Shown here in pieces: positions 42,160-49,783 of a DNA stretch of 64,000 nucleotides; within the stretch, counting starts at the first letter, position 1, and each line of letters starts with the position of its first letter. Below the pieces are notes generated by a model. That model saw only the letters and a program-made list of their open reading frames with translations, made no database searches and had not been told where the DNA came from. The DNA comes from Haloplanus salinarum. Lineage in GTDB: Archaea > Halobacteriota > Halobacteria > Halobacteriales > Haloferacaceae. The translations under genes and the position numbers were made by a program. The stretch is from assembly GCF_024498175.1 (NCBI RefSeq), contig NZ_CP101823.1, positions 2,734,987 to 2,798,986 of the forward strand, read 5' to 3'.

Positions 42160-42510
42160 ATGGATTCCCGTGCTGGCGAAGCATCTTTGCTGACGCACCG
42201 TCTATGTCAGTCTATCACCAGAAAGAAACTCGAATCAGAGGTTAGACAACTTTATGAGCACCTTGCAGCGACCCGAGAGCGCCCCATCGAACGGGAAGCG
42301 AGCCGGTGGATCGGCGAAGCGGAGGCCATCACTGATGATCTGGTCGGCCCTGAGATCGCAGATCTCGATTCAAGTGTGATTCAAAATAGGATTGGACATG
42401 TCGCAGAACTACTCTCGAACATCGAAGGGACTGGCGATTCAACCGCCAACGAACACGTTGAAGCAGCCCGCGACCTCGCCACCACGATTCTGGAACCCAA
42501 CACGGAGTAA
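42160..42510 (+). CDS. Small helical protein
   Basis: The 116-residue product is soluble, acidic and helical: SITRKKLESEVRQLYEHLAA, REASRWIGEAEAITDDLVGP, VIQNRIGHVAELLSNIEGTG. I recognise a haloarchaeal flavour but no function. It sits between two copies of a TATTCAGCAG-containing sequence (42019-42040 and 42557-42579), suggesting it moved as a cassette. A TATA-like TTTTTCTATAG lies 25-30 bases upstream. Confidence 0.65.
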   Translation: MDSRAGEASLLTHRLCQSITRKKLESEVRQLYEHLAATRERPIEREASRWIGEAEAITDDLVGPEIADLDSSVIQNRIGHVAELLSNIEGTGDSTANEHVEAARDLATTILEPNTE

Positions 42511-42794
42511 TCAGAGTTTTGTAAAAACCATCGCTGATCCGTATGTACCTCTACAAGATACGCGCTCTGTATTCAGCAGGACTGCTGAAACCTATCACCA
42601 AGCGATGGTTTCAACAAGGCCGATCTGTTGGCGCACCCGCCAGGGAATCATAGTAATGTGAAACCAAGTCGAACATTTATAGATTTGCCAAGGGGCTGAC
42701 GAGAGGGGCTACCATCGTCGCTCCTTCTGTGGGTCTCCCTACGAGTAGTCCTAGTTGAGTCGTGTTGGTAGTGAAGAGCGCGATTCGGACCGGG

Positions 42795-43628
42795 TTACAC
42801 CGTGCGGTGTGTCTCTACTGTTTCTGGGGCGTATCCAGCCTTCTGCAGGTTCGTGAGGACTTGGTTGATGGTTTCGAGGGTGTCATACAGGTTTTCTGTG
42901 GTGCGGCCGCTGCTGAGAAACCCGTTGCTGTCAGTGTTCTCGACGAGGAGGTTGGTGTGGGCGACGTCGTTGCGTAGGTCAGTGACATCGTGAAGTCGGG
43001 AGTCTGCACCGCCTTTCGTCGAGAAGCCGCACGCTTGCCAGCAGGCTTCGACGCTGGTGACGATGGTTTCGAGCGTGGAGAATTGTGCGTAGTGGAGTTC
43101 GGCTAACGCGACGTTGGCGGCTTGTGCGTCTTCGTACCGGTCTTCGATGTCGTCAAGTTCGTCTGCGGTGACCGGCGTGGTTTTCCAGTCCGGTTTCTTG
43201 TCGAGGATGAGTTCGCGGAGGTGTTCTTCGAGGTAGGTGATGCGGTCGAAGAGGTAGATGCGCGCTGGGGCGGTGTTGAGATCGGCGCGGGTGAGGATAC
43301 CGGTGACGTGGTTGTGGCCGCCGAGAAAGTAGACTGGGTTCTCAATGAGTGCGGACAGGATGTCGGTGAACGAGGTGTCTCCGCTGATCATGTAGCCGAT
43401 GGTCAGTGGGGTGAGGTGGTCGTCGAGGGTATCGCCGTCGTCGTCGGTTGTGACGTCGTCTTTGTGGATGAATCCGATTGGGTCGTCGTTCGCGTAGACC
43501 GGGGCGGCGTCGTAGCCGTTCTCAGCGAGCCACTCGGCAGCGGTACTTGGTGGCGTATCATGTTGAAGATGCTCGACAGAGCGAGTGGCGAGTTCGGCTG
43601 CGGTGCAGTCGTAGAGATCGCGGGGCAT
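42795..43628 (-). CDS. CBS-domain protein with HEPN-like C-terminus
   Basis: The 277-residue product begins with a CBS pair (about residues 8-120: ATRSVEHLQHDTPPSTAAEW, DAAPVYANDDPIGFIHKDDV, HNHVTGILTRADL), modules that bind adenine nucleotides. The C-terminal half is helical and contains DLRNDVAHTNLL, where Arg219 and His224 fit the Rx4H motif of HEPN ribonucleases. This suggests a nucleotide-gated RNA-cutting or defence protein, an inference from motif and island location. ATG 43628 is chosen over 43703. It is divergent from the gene at 43740. Confidence 0.7.
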   Translation of the reverse strand: MPRDLYDCTAAELATRSVEHLQHDTPPSTAAEWLAENGYDAAPVYANDDPIGFIHKDDVTTDDDGDTLDDHLTPLTIGYMISGDTSFTDILSALIENPVYFLGGHNHVTGILTRADLNTAPARIYLFDRITYLEEHLRELILDKKPDWKTTPVTADELDDIEDRYEDAQAANVALAELHYAQFSTLETIVTSVEACWQACGFSTKGGADSRLHDVTDLRNDVAHTNLLVENTDSNGFLSSGRTTENLYDTLETINQVLTNLQKAGYAPETVETHRTV

Positions 43629-43709
43629 ATCGCTCGGTGGGGAGCCGAGGGTAGTCAAAATGAGGGTGAAGAAGTGAAGGGGAGAAGTGCCGATCCACCA
43701 CAAAATTAA

Positions 43710-43722
43710 TGTCTATAGGACA
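43710..43722. promoter_or_regulatory. Operator-like inverted repeat in a divergent promoter
   Basis: TGTCTATAGGACA is an inverted repeat (TGTC/GACA) in the 111-bp gap between two divergent starts, next to the AT-rich run TATATTTCTATTTAATTA. The position suits an operator for one or both genes. Confidence 0.4.
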
Positions 43723-43739
43723 TATATTTCTATTTAATT

Positions 43740-44096
43740 ATGCTTGAAGGGCATTTTGAATCGGCGGGGGCGAGTATCGAATACGGTGCTACTGGCTGCC
43801 TCTTCCCCGTCGATGAACTGGATGCGACAGTCCTCCAGTACCGAGATGCCCAGATCGCGCTCGACGATGTCAATGGATCAGATGTCATCGTCGTCGCCCC
43901 GACGAGTCTTGCAACCAGTTACTTCCTCACCCAGCACGCACTCACCGCAATCCCGGTCGACAGTCTCTCCACTGCGGTTCAGACCCAGCTCGCTAACGAA
44001 CTTGACGACCCCGTAGATACGTTCGAGCTCATCCAGATCGGCAAGTGGAACCGAGACAGTCCAAACCACTCGCTCACTGAATTCACGAGCGTCTGA
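43740..44096 (+). CDS. Orphan protein divergent from the CBS-HEPN gene
   Basis: The 118-residue product reads like a small alpha-beta domain (GCLFPVDELDATVLQYRDAQ, GSDVIVVAPTSLATSYFLTQ) with no leader or membrane helix. I do not recognise it. The divergent arrangement with a putative HEPN protein raises the possibility of a paired control or antitoxin role, without direct sequence support. Confidence 0.55.
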   Translation: MLEGHFESAGASIEYGATGCLFPVDELDATVLQYRDAQIALDDVNGSDVIVVAPTSLATSYFLTQHALTAIPVDSLSTAVQTQLANELDDPVDTFELIQIGKWNRDSPNHSLTEFTSV

Positions 44097-44147
44097 ACCC
44101 GGTCTGCAGACGCACAGAACCCAGAAATCCCCACCAAACGACTTCGA

Positions 44148-44417
44148 ATGACTGAGACACTCGCCGATGAGTATCCGGAAGCCGCCCCGTACATCCAGCA
44201 AGCTGTCGACGAACACGGCGAAGACTGGGTGCTGGAGAATTACTACCAGCAACTCTACCCGCTTGGGAGACTCATGAAGATGCCCGAAAAGGACGAACTC
44301 CCGTTCTACGACGCGGACAAGCACGACACGATGACGGAGAAGGAACGGATCGAAATGTATCAAGCGTGGGCCGAGTATCGAGAAAACCTCCGTACCGGAA
44401 CGAAACCTAACGAGTGA
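44148..44417 (+). CDS. Small acidic orphan protein
   Basis: The 89-residue product contains ADEYPEAAPYIQQAVDEHGE, DWVLENYYQQLYPLGRLMKM and EKERIEMYQAWAEYRENLRT. It is Tyr-rich, acidic and predicted helical. It follows the previous orphan by about 50 bp on the same strand and may be co-transcribed. No family is recognised. Confidence 0.55.
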   Translation: MTETLADEYPEAAPYIQQAVDEHGEDWVLENYYQQLYPLGRLMKMPEKDELPFYDADKHDTMTEKERIEMYQAWAEYRENLRTGTKPNE

Positions 44418-44460
44418 CTCCCACCCTACATTTTTCTCAGCGGTAGTTCTTGAGTGACGT

Positions 44461-44634
44461 ATGGATTTGGATCGGGCGTGTGGTGCCCTCCTTGGGCTAG
44501 CGTGTGGGGATGCGCTTGGCCGGCCAGTCGAGTTTACGTCTGCGTCGGAGATCAGTGCTAAGCACGGCCGGCTTGACGAGATGGTCGGGCACGGCACGTG
44601 GAACCAGCCAGCCAGGGTGAAAGTAGAATGCTAA
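44461..44634 (+). pseudogene. ADP-ribosylglycohydrolase (DraG family), N-terminal fragment
   Basis: The 57-codon frame starts MDLDRACGALLGLACGDALG, then RPVEFTSASEIS, the hallmark start of DraG-type hydrolases that remove ADP-ribose from proteins. The frame turns to unrelated residues after GHGTWNQPA and stops at TAA. The di-metal Asp motifs and the other 200 or more residues are missing. The break point suggests recombination between islands. Confidence 0.75.
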
Positions 44635-44671
44635 TCTGCAGTAGTGCGTGGCCGGTTTCGGCCTGTTGAGG

Positions 44672-44935
44672 ATGAATCTGATAACGAACGAAACAGAGTC
44701 TCGGACAGTTGAGTGGGCGACACCCACGCCAGGTGGTGGTGAGTATCTGGATACCTTGGTATTGAGCCGTGACCAAGCACGTGAGTATGGTGACGAGCTT
44801 ATGATGTCCTTACAGGTGGATGGAGGGATGCTGCAAGAGCGGGGGATAGATCCCGCTGAGCCGTTTGCGTGGAAGATTGAAGACGGGGAGTTGCTGATAA
44901 GCAAATCTCACGTCAATCGTTCGAAACCGTTGTAG
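44672..44935 (+). CDS. Orphan protein
   Basis: The product of about 87 residues contains TVEWATPTPGGGEYLDTLVL, REYGDELMMSLQVDGGMLQE and WKIEDGELLISKSHVNRSK. It could start at ATG 44648 or 44672; the latter is chosen. Strand-rich and acidic, unrecognised. It directly follows the DraG fragment and may be unrelated cargo. Confidence 0.5.
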   Translation: MNLITNETESRTVEWATPTPGGGEYLDTLVLSRDQAREYGDELMMSLQVDGGMLQERGIDPAEPFAWKIEDGELLISKSHVNRSKPL

Positions 44936-45121
44936 AGAGCGACCGAGGCGATGCCAAGTACGCCAATCAAGTACTAGACTACCGAGCGAGACGAAGGGTA
45001 GGCGACCCACGGTGGTGGTCGGTCGCGTCGATCGGAATCGAGACACTGGTCGTTCTCACGGTCGCTAGCGGTCATAGTGAGTCGTTTCTGCTGTCACCGA
45101 TTATATTCAGAGAACAATTCT

Positions 45122-45168
45122 CGAATAGCCTATTTCTAGTTAGCCTATTCTAGATTAGTCTATTCGAG
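45122..45168 (+). promoter_or_regulatory. Iterated operator-like repeats before the ATPase gene
   Basis: Three near-copies of TAGCCTATTCTAG occur (AATAGCCTATTTCTAG, TTAGCCTATTCTAG, ATTAGTCTATTCGAG) within 50 bases of ATG 45201. The spacing of about 14-15 bases and the AT content suggest a repressor-binding array. The remainder of 44936-45121 shows nothing else. Confidence 0.5.
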
Positions 45169-45200
45169 TGTTTTATTTGACTGGACGCCAGTCAGAGGAT

Positions 45201-46592
45201 ATGGAGCGCTTCGTGGATCGGGAGGACGAACTCGGCCGGCTTCGAGATTGCTATGCGTCGGATGACGCCGACATGGTCGTGATTTTCGGGCGTCGCCGTC
45301 TTGGGAAGACCGAACTCGTCCGTGAGTCACTGGAAGGCCGCGATGACGCCGTCCTGTACCAGGCAACTGAAACAACTCAACAGATCCAACTGGATGCGTT
45401 CGTGGACGTGGCGGCAGAGTCGTTTCCAGGAATCGACCGGATCGAGGATGAGTGGGAATCACTACTCGGGTATCTCGCTGACCAAGATGCGGTCGTCGTG
45501 CTGGACGAGTTCCCATACCTGATCGATGCCGACGAGAGCCTCCCATCGGTGATCCAGCGACTGTGGGATCAGGAGTTGCGTGACACTGGCGTGACCCTCG
45601 TCCTCATCGGATCCTCGATCAGTATGATGGAGGAGGCGACGCTCCTCGGGAACAGTCCGCTGTACGGCAGGTTCACTGAGAAGATCGATCTCCGGCAGCT
45701 CGATTTTGTCGCCGCGCGCACGTTCTTCCCCGAGAGCTATACCCCCGAACAACTGCTGCTCGCGTGGGGTGTGTTTGGCGGGACCCCGTACTACTTGGAC
45801 GGCGTCGAACTGGACGACGACCTCGGAACGGTCGTTCAGCAGTCGCTGCTGTCACGGCAGGGATTCCTGCACGACGAGCCGGAGTACGTGCTTCGCACCG
45901 AATTGACCGAGCCGAACCGGTACTTTGCCATTCTGAAAGCGATCGCGGCCGGGAACGCGACGTCGAACGAGATCGCGCAAACGATCGGGATCGACGGCAA
46001 GCAGATTTCGACGTACACGCAGAAACTGGAGCGGCTACGACTGGTCGAACGTGAGGTGCCGGTGACGGAGGACAAGACGAAGTCACGCCGCGGACGGTAC
46101 CGGATTCTCGATCCGTTGTTCAGGTTTTGGTTCCGGTTCGTCTACGGCAACGAAGACCGGTACGAGCGGTTGGGCGTCGACGCCTACGAGACGGTCATCG
46201 AACCGGAGCTTGCGGACTTCGTGAGTCGGGAGTTCGAAAACCGCTGTCAAGCCATCCTTCCTGAGTTCTATCCCGATCTGAGGTTCACCGATATCGGCCG
46301 CTGGTGGTACAACGAGTACGAGGTGGACGTGGTTGGGTTCGCTGCAGACGGGACGATGGTGACGGGGGAGTGCAAGTTCACGTCCGCGCCGCTCGATTAC
46401 AGCGCGCTCGCCTCGCTCGAAGAGCATACTGAGGAGATTCGATGGTCGCCCGATGGGAGCGAAGTCAAGCACGAGTATGCCCTGTTCGCCCGAAACGGGT
46501 TCACACAATCCGTTCGGGATGCAGCGGCCGACCGCGACGATCTGCGGTTGTTCGACCTCGAGCGGATCGTCGACCCAAGGGCGTCGCACTAG
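45201..46592 (+). CDS. Archaeal ATPase with DUF234-type nuclease-like tail
   Basis: The 463-residue protein starts MERFVDREDELGRLRDCYAS and has Walker A VIFGRRRLGKTEL and Walker B AVVVLDEFPYLID (STAND/MNS-type archaeal ATPase), a winged helix (NEIAQTIGIDGKQISTYTQK) and a C-terminal domain with NEYEVDVVGF and TGECKFT that fits a PD-(D/E)xK centre. Such proteins are widespread on archaeal mobile elements and suspected in defence or DNA transactions. ATG 45201 is preferred over GTG 45168, which falls in the repeat array. It is near the right island boundary. Confidence 0.85.
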   Translation: MERFVDREDELGRLRDCYASDDADMVVIFGRRRLGKTELVRESLEGRDDAVLYQATETTQQIQLDAFVDVAAESFPGIDRIEDEWESLLGYLADQDAVVVLDEFPYLIDADESLPSVIQRLWDQELRDTGVTLVLIGSSISMMEEATLLGNSPLYGRFTEKIDLRQLDFVAARTFFPESYTPEQLLLAWGVFGGTPYYLDGVELDDDLGTVVQQSLLSRQGFLHDEPEYVLRTELTEPNRYFAILKAIAAGNATSNEIAQTIGIDGKQISTYTQKLERLRLVEREVPVTEDKTKSRRGRYRILDPLFRFWFRFVYGNEDRYERLGVDAYETVIEPELADFVSREFENRCQAILPEFYPDLRFTDIGRWWYNEYEVDVVGFAADGTMVTGECKFTSAPLDYSALASLEEHTEEIRWSPDGSEVKHEYALFARNGFTQSVRDAAADRDDLRLFDLERIVDPRASH

Positions 46593-46763
46593 AGGAGTCG
46601 AAGGGTTCGAGGTCGGTCATCATTGGTCTGTCTGGGTGAAGGCGACAGAGGACGAATTCAAACCACGCAGTACAGCGACTGAAAGCGTTAAAATCGCTTG
46701 CTGGCAGGGGACGAGTTTCTGGATACGCCCCGGCAGGCTCCATCCCACTTTTTACTCGGTCGC

Positions 46764-46785
46764 GGTTCGAATCCGGCAGGGCCCA
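46764..46785 (+). other. Distal copy of the tRNA-Met 3' end (attachment site)
   Basis: GGTTCGAATCCGGCAGGGCC followed by CA matches the tRNA-Met T-arm and acceptor exactly over 22 bases, nearly 12 kb from the tRNA. It marks the right end of the second island. The flanking 46593-46880 region holds no gene. Confidence 0.8.
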
Positions 46786-46880
46786 CCCCACCGTTTCCTC
46801 GATCGCTCCGTCGCCGTCGACCGGCTTCGAGGCCTGTGATCACCCTGACGAAAGGGTGGTCGTCCTCGTCTCTCCACCCA

Positions 46881-47330
46881 TCACCGATCGTCGAACAGCG
46901 CTTGGAGGTCGTCCCGGAGGTAGACGATGTCGTCGTAGCGGTCGCCTTTCGCCTTCGCGAGCGCGTTCGACAGGACGTTGCCCAAGGCGTCGGGAACGTC
47001 CGCAATCTCACTCGGCGGCGTGGGCCGGTCGTTTTTGACCATATCTATCACCTCGAACGGTTGGCCCTCGAACGGTGGTCGTCCCGTGAACAGTTCGTAG
47101 AAGACGGCGCCGAGTTGGTAGACGTCGGTGATGTCGTCGGTGGACCCGTACGCGTCGTCGAACTGTTCGGGAGCGGCGTACGCCACCGACATGCCTTCGA
47201 CGCTTTTGGAGTGTTCGAGCAGGTGTTTCGAGAGTCCCCAGTCGGCGACCTTCGGCACGTCCCACGCGTCCGCGACGGAGCGAAACAGGACGTTCGCCGG
47301 TTTCAGGTCGAGATGGGCCACCCCGCGAGG
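46881..47330 (-). pseudogene. Ser/Thr protein kinase, C-terminal fragment
   Basis: About 150 codons remain: the catalytic loop RGVAHLDLKPANVLF, the metal motif VADWGLSKHL (DWG in place of DFG), a substrate-rim YAAPEQFDDAYGSTDDITD, then DVYQLGAVFYELFTGRPPFE. The entire ATP-binding lobe is missing; upstream of 47330 the frame is Arg-rich nonsense. The fragment lies just outside the island's right end, so it was probably broken by island insertion or deletion. Confidence 0.8.
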
Positions 47331-47639
47331 GGTGTGGCGTGTTCGGCGTCCGGTCGGACGCGGTATCCGCTTGCGCCGTGCATCCCATCCGTCTCGGAGA
47401 GACAGCGGGGATGCCCCCAGTCGCCGGTTTCCCGGCGTCCGGGCACGGGCCGTGCCATCGGCCTGCCTGCCTTTCGTGCCACGGTGAGCGAGCACAAGCG
47501 GGCGAGGGTCGCTTTTTACCTGCCGTGTCACCACGGCCTCGGAGGCGCCCTCTCGGGAACGGTGTAGTAGCCTTCGTCGTCCGGGCGGACCCCAATCCAA
47601 CCGCCAGTTTTTGCCCGTTGTGCTTGACCACGGATACGC

Positions 47640-47720
47640 TGTCCGAGGGCTTAATTCCGGGTGGATACGACGAAGCTGTCGGATTCATCCCCGCGCTAAA
47701 ACACGGCGCTTTCCCCTCGA
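47640..47720. other. Possible decayed IS200/IS605-type right end
   Basis: The stretch with GGATTCATCCCCGCGCTAAA and CACGGCGCTTTCCCCTCGAA resembles the hairpin end of haloarchaeal TnpB-carrying elements. No transposase remnant is convincing in 47331-47769. The assignment is from memory of such ends and is weak. Confidence 0.25.
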
Positions 47721-47769
47721 ACTTCCGTAACGAGTTTCGACGGAACTGCACCGTATGGAGTGTGAGCAA

Positions 47770-48370
47770 ATCTCACGTGGGGAAGTACGTTCGCCCCCAT
47801 CGGGACGGCGTGGCGTTGTTCACGATCGACACGCAGAACGACTTCACGCGGCCGGGCGCTCCGGCGGAGGGCGAGGGCACCGCCGAGGCGGTGTCGCGGA
47901 TGCGGCGTCTCGTGGAGGCGTTCCAGGGGGCAGGAGCGCCGATCGTCCGCGTCGTGCGCCTGTACGAGGCCGACGGATCGAACGTCGGCCAGTGTCGGCG
48001 GGCGGGGATCGAATCCGGCGCGGGAGTCGTCCGGCCCGGAGGGCGCCGAACTGGCCGTGGAGTCGAAGCCGTCCGCGGACGTGCGCCTGGACGCCGATCG
48101 ACCGTTGCGAGGAGAGTGTATAGTAGCGATTGAAACTGTTTGCCCAGCCGATCGTACGCAGTACTGCGATCGGCCGTGCAATGACTTTCAATCGCTACTA
48201 TAGGCGGTGGGGCCCGCGGAGTGGACCGCGTACAAGCCTCGGTGGAGTGCTTCCCGCCGGACGAACCTCGACGACTTCCCCGCCGCCCGGTCGATCGACA
48301 CCGTGGTCGTCCGTGGCTGTCACTTCCCGGACTGTCCGCGAGCGACGAGTTGGCGGACATCGGCGTGGCG
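47770..48370 (+). pseudogene. Isochorismatase-like hydrolase split by a palindromic element
   Basis: The first part reads VALFTIDTQNDFTRPGAPAE (catalytic Asp region) through GAPIVRVVRLYEADGSN, then slips frame near 48036, where about two bases are lost before GAELAVESKPSADVRLDADR. An 84-bp palindrome (48119-48202) interrupts it. Downstream, GPAEWTAYKPRWSASRRTNL and VVVRGCHFPDCPRAT (catalytic Cys) continue, and a further frame slip gives SDELADIGVAVWETADVVG. The family hydrolyses amides or isochorismate. The gene is dead by at least two frameshifts and one insertion. Confidence 0.8.
48119..48202. mobile_element. 84-bp palindromic miniature element
   Basis: Perfect 17-bp terminal inverted repeats TATAGTAGCGATTGAAA/TTTCAATCGCTACTATA flank an inner hairpin (CCGATCG...CGATCGG around GCAGTACTGC). 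It carries no coding capacity. Its presence inside a recognisable gene shows it was inserted; TATA or TA may be the target duplication. Confidence 0.8.
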
Positions 48371-48545
48371 GTGTGGGAGACCGCGGACGTCGTCGGATGG
48401 CTGTCGGGGGAGAGAGTCCGGCTGCCACGCCGATACCGTCGCGCGGCTGTCGTCGATCAGGTGGCGTGGTACGCCCGAAAGGGAGGGTCGACCGAAGCGC
48501 GGTTTTTGGCAACTCGCCCCCGGATCCGATCCGGTTCGCCGACTC

Positions 48546-49034
48546 TCAGTACCGGAGGACGGCGTCGGCGATACCGGCGGTCTGTCCGAGGCCGACCAGC
48601 GCGACCCCGACGAGCGTGAGCGACGGGGCGGCGGCGTAGACGACCGCACCGACCGCGGCGACCGTGCCGCCGCCGAGGTACGCCGGCGCCGGACCGTCGA
48701 TGGCGCGGCCGGTGTGGAGCAGTCCGAGCGCCGGGAGGCCCATCCAGGCGTACAGGGAGACGGCGAGGAGGGGATCGCGGCCCGTGACGAACCCGGCGAC
48801 GCCGAGGACCGTCGCGGCGAAGCCGACGACGACGATCGTCCGCCACGTCCGGAGGACGCCGGTGGACATTTCGGACCACCCGGTGATGGCGAACGTCGCC
48901 AGCAGGGCGGCCATCACGACGTGGGCGACGAACATCGCGTGGGCCGAGACGAGGTCGGCGTGCGCGCCGGCGACGACGATCCAGGCGAGGGGGACGAGCA
49001 GTCCGGGGCCGGTCTCGCGGAGGCGACGGAACAT
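48546..49034 (-). CDS. Membrane protein
   Basis: The 162-residue product has about five hydrophobic segments, starting MFRRLRETGPGLLVPLAWIV and including AMFVAHVVMAALLATFAITG, TIVVVGFAATVLGVAGFVTG and VGAVVYAAAPSLTLVGVALV. His residues in the first two helices (HADLVSAHAM) may bind a ligand. It has the look of a haloarchaeal family of unknown role. It is divergent from the Cas4-like gene, with starts about 80 bp apart. Confidence 0.72.
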   Translation of the reverse strand: MFRRLRETGPGLLVPLAWIVVAGAHADLVSAHAMFVAHVVMAALLATFAITGWSEMSTGVLRTWRTIVVVGFAATVLGVAGFVTGRDPLLAVSLYAWMGLPALGLLHTGRAIDGPAPAYLGGGTVAAVGAVVYAAAPSLTLVGVALVGLGQTAGIADAVLRY

Positions 49035-49115
49035 GGCGGGGTGTGGGGCGGGCGTCGCAAAGAACGCTGTCGTCGCGGACGAGGTTCAAGTAGGATCGGG
49101 CGGCCACGGACGTCC

Positions 49116-49781
49116 GTGATCGCGTTCTCGGCGCTCGCCCGGGCGGCGTACTGTCCGCGTCAGCACTACTACGCCGAGCACGACGAGGAGGCTGATCGAC
49201 CGCCCCCGGCGGCCCGCGAGCGGCAGTTGCTCGCCTTCAGGTATCCGGAACTCAGGGCGGCGGACGACGCGACGTTGTCGGCCGAACCGATCGAGCCCTC
49301 GCCGGCGGCGTACCGCCGTGTGCTGGATCGGGTGGCCGAGCGGGCGGACTGGGCGGAACTGATCGACCCCGCGGCCCGCGAGGTGGTGCTGGAGGGGCGG
49401 GAGTGTCGGGGTGTGGCACACAAGCTCCTGTCGGGGGACGGACCGCCGACGCCGACGTTCGTCTCGCCGGGGCGACCGCCGGAGCAGGGGGTGTGGCGCC
49501 CCCAGCGGGTGCGGGCGGTGGCGATGGCGAAGGCGTTGGCGTGGGAGCGCGAACGCGAGGTGCCGTCGGCGCTGGTGGAGTATCCCGCCCACGGCGTCGT
49601 CCGGCGGGTCGAGCTGACGACGCGGAACAAGGCGGCGTTCCGGCGGACGGTCCGGACGGTGCGAGGGATGGAGGGGCCGCCGCCGCGGATCGACGACGAG
49701 TCCAAATGCGAGGCCTGCGAGTACCGCGAGGAGTGTGGCGTCCGGTCGCGGTCGCTCCGGTCGTTGCTCGGCCTCGGTTGA
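49116..49781 (+). CDS. Cas4/Dna2-like protein with degenerate nuclease motifs
   Basis: The 221-residue product (GTG start) has the Cas4 cysteine arrangement: one Cys near the start (ARAAYCPRQHYYAEH) and three at the end (KCEACEYREECG), suiting an iron-sulfur cluster. The RecB-type core is altered: where Cas4 has Gly-x-x-Asp then Glu-x-Lys, this reads GVAHKLLSGDG and TFVSPGRPPEQG, so catalytic Asp, Glu and Lys seem lost, while a helix like the QxxxY motif (PQRVRAVAMAKAL) lacks the Tyr. No cas genes or repeats are nearby. It may bind DNA ends without cutting. Confidence 0.75.
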   Translation: MIAFSALARAAYCPRQHYYAEHDEEADRPPPAARERQLLAFRYPELRAADDATLSAEPIEPSPAAYRRVLDRVAERADWAELIDPAAREVVLEGRECRGVAHKLLSGDGPPTPTFVSPGRPPEQGVWRPQRVRAVAMAKALAWEREREVPSALVEYPAHGVVRRVELTTRNKAAFRRTVRTVRGMEGPPPRIDDESKCEACEYREECGVRSRSLRSLLGLG

Positions 49782-49783
49782 GC

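Larger units (their letters stand above)
41050..46785. mobile_element. Second, eroded island between tRNA-Met 3'-end copies
   Basis: The right boundary is GGTTCGAATCCGGCAGGGCC at 46764, followed by CA. The content is a patchwork: a membrane protein, a CBS-HEPN-like gene, four small orphans, a truncated ADP-ribosylglycohydrolase and an ATPase/nuclease. It has no integrase of its own and presumably used that of the neighbouring element or lost one. In 41050-41526 I see no gene, only two G-rich hairpins (GTTG/CAAC near 41236 and CTGTGG/CCACAG near 41290). Confidence 0.65.

Noticed and set aside
48207-49781. One 524-codon gene ending in the Cas4-like domain
   Set aside because: The frame joins the hydrolase pseudogene tail, an antisense stretch of a membrane-protein gene and the Cas4-like gene; a GTG at 49116 gives the proper start.
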